From Planctomycetota bacterium (lineage in GTDB: Bacteria; Planctomycetota; Phycisphaerae; FEN-1346; JAACEH01), in contig JAFGPY010000378.1 of NCBI GenBank assembly GCA_016935955.1, positions 1-6,377 of the forward strand: a stretch of 6,377 bases of DNA, given 5' to 3'. Below, one piece after another: positions 6,294-6,377 of the stretch. The stretch's first letter is position 1. Every line of letters starts with the position of its first letter. The notes below the pieces were generated by a model. The model saw only the letters and a list, made by a program, of their open reading frames with translations. It had not been told where the DNA came from and did not search any database. Position numbers and translations under genes: made by a program.

Positions 6294-6377
6294 GAAACTA
6301 TCTCAAAAGCCCTCGTTTTGCCGATAACCATCTGCGGACCTCTGGTGAAAGGAGATGCAGATGGGCAGACGACGAAA
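6294..6377 (+). mobile_element. Probable left end of an insertion sequence
   Basis: GAAACTATCTCAAAAGCC at about 6294-6311 has the look of the terminal inverted repeat of IS5-like elements. It is followed 50 bases later by a strong ribosome site and an ATG reading inward, the usual spacing from IS tip to transposase start. The right end, the second inverted repeat and the target duplication are outside the window, so the exact tip and family are not proven. Confidence 0.4.
6361..6377 (+). CDS. Start of a gene cut by the window edge, likely transposase
   Basis: ATG at 6361 follows AAAGGAGA (6348-6355) by five bases, one of the best ribosome sites in the window. Only five codons are visible (MGRRR), basic as in many transposases. 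Identity rests on the IS-like sequence upstream; any other protein is possible. Confidence 0.45.

Overview
The window is the core of a bacterial RNA-repair / Ro60 locus. Two divergent genes face away from a 221-bp control region. On the minus strand is a Ro60-family protein (TROVE plus von Willebrand A domain, usually called Rsr). On the plus strand is RtcR, the sigma-54 activator with an N-terminal CARF-type sensor. A textbook sigma-54 promoter (TGGCAC-N5-TTGCA) drives rsr, and a concentric dyad sits at enhancer distance upstream. Base composition is GC-rich across the core. The organism cannot be named; the tail of a decayed ORF near 5019-5138 reminds me of planctomycete recombinase C-termini, so Planctomycetota is a weak guess.

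The most interesting part lies between the rsr stop codon and the left edge (1-831). It has no credible protein gene but holds a tandem array of six Y-RNA-like elements on the rsr strand. Five are complete by eye (Y1 to Y5 in transcription order). Each has an outer stem, a conserved asymmetric internal loop (ATGC on the 5' side, TTG on the 3' side) and a second 'neck' stem ending GGAC/GTCT. The neck sequences differ between units but pairing is kept, including the same G-U wobble in all five. Y1 and Y3 are short hairpins. Y2, Y4 and Y5, and the incomplete Y6, carry tRNA-like inserts. In Y4 the insert is a nearly full tRNA fold (D stem, anticodon arm, five-base variable loop, T arm, acceptor stem) that is circularly permuted: the acceptor end is closed by a loop and the Y stem leaves through the D loop. 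Bacterial Y RNAs with tRNA-like domains are known (Salmonella YrlA); an alternating six-member array with graded loss of the tRNA-like part is what stands out.

The predicted rsr leader also contains a small hairpin with the same Ro-site signature (GGA-ATG ... CTTG-TCC), next to the Shine-Dalgarno sequence. This suggests that the Ro protein could bind its own mRNA.

Working model: RNA damage is sensed by RtcR, which with sigma-54 RNA polymerase transcribes rsr and the downstream Y RNAs as one unit; Rsr then binds several Y RNAs carrying different effector modules. The usual partner genes rtcB and rtcA are not in the window and could lie left of position 1. Right of rtcR (4209-5138) are two decayed reading frames, one with an in-frame amber stop and one with an apparent frameshift. 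Next come about 300 bp without a gene, an unrecognised minus-strand gene (5446-6276), and what looks like the left end of an insertion sequence with a transposase start at 6361.
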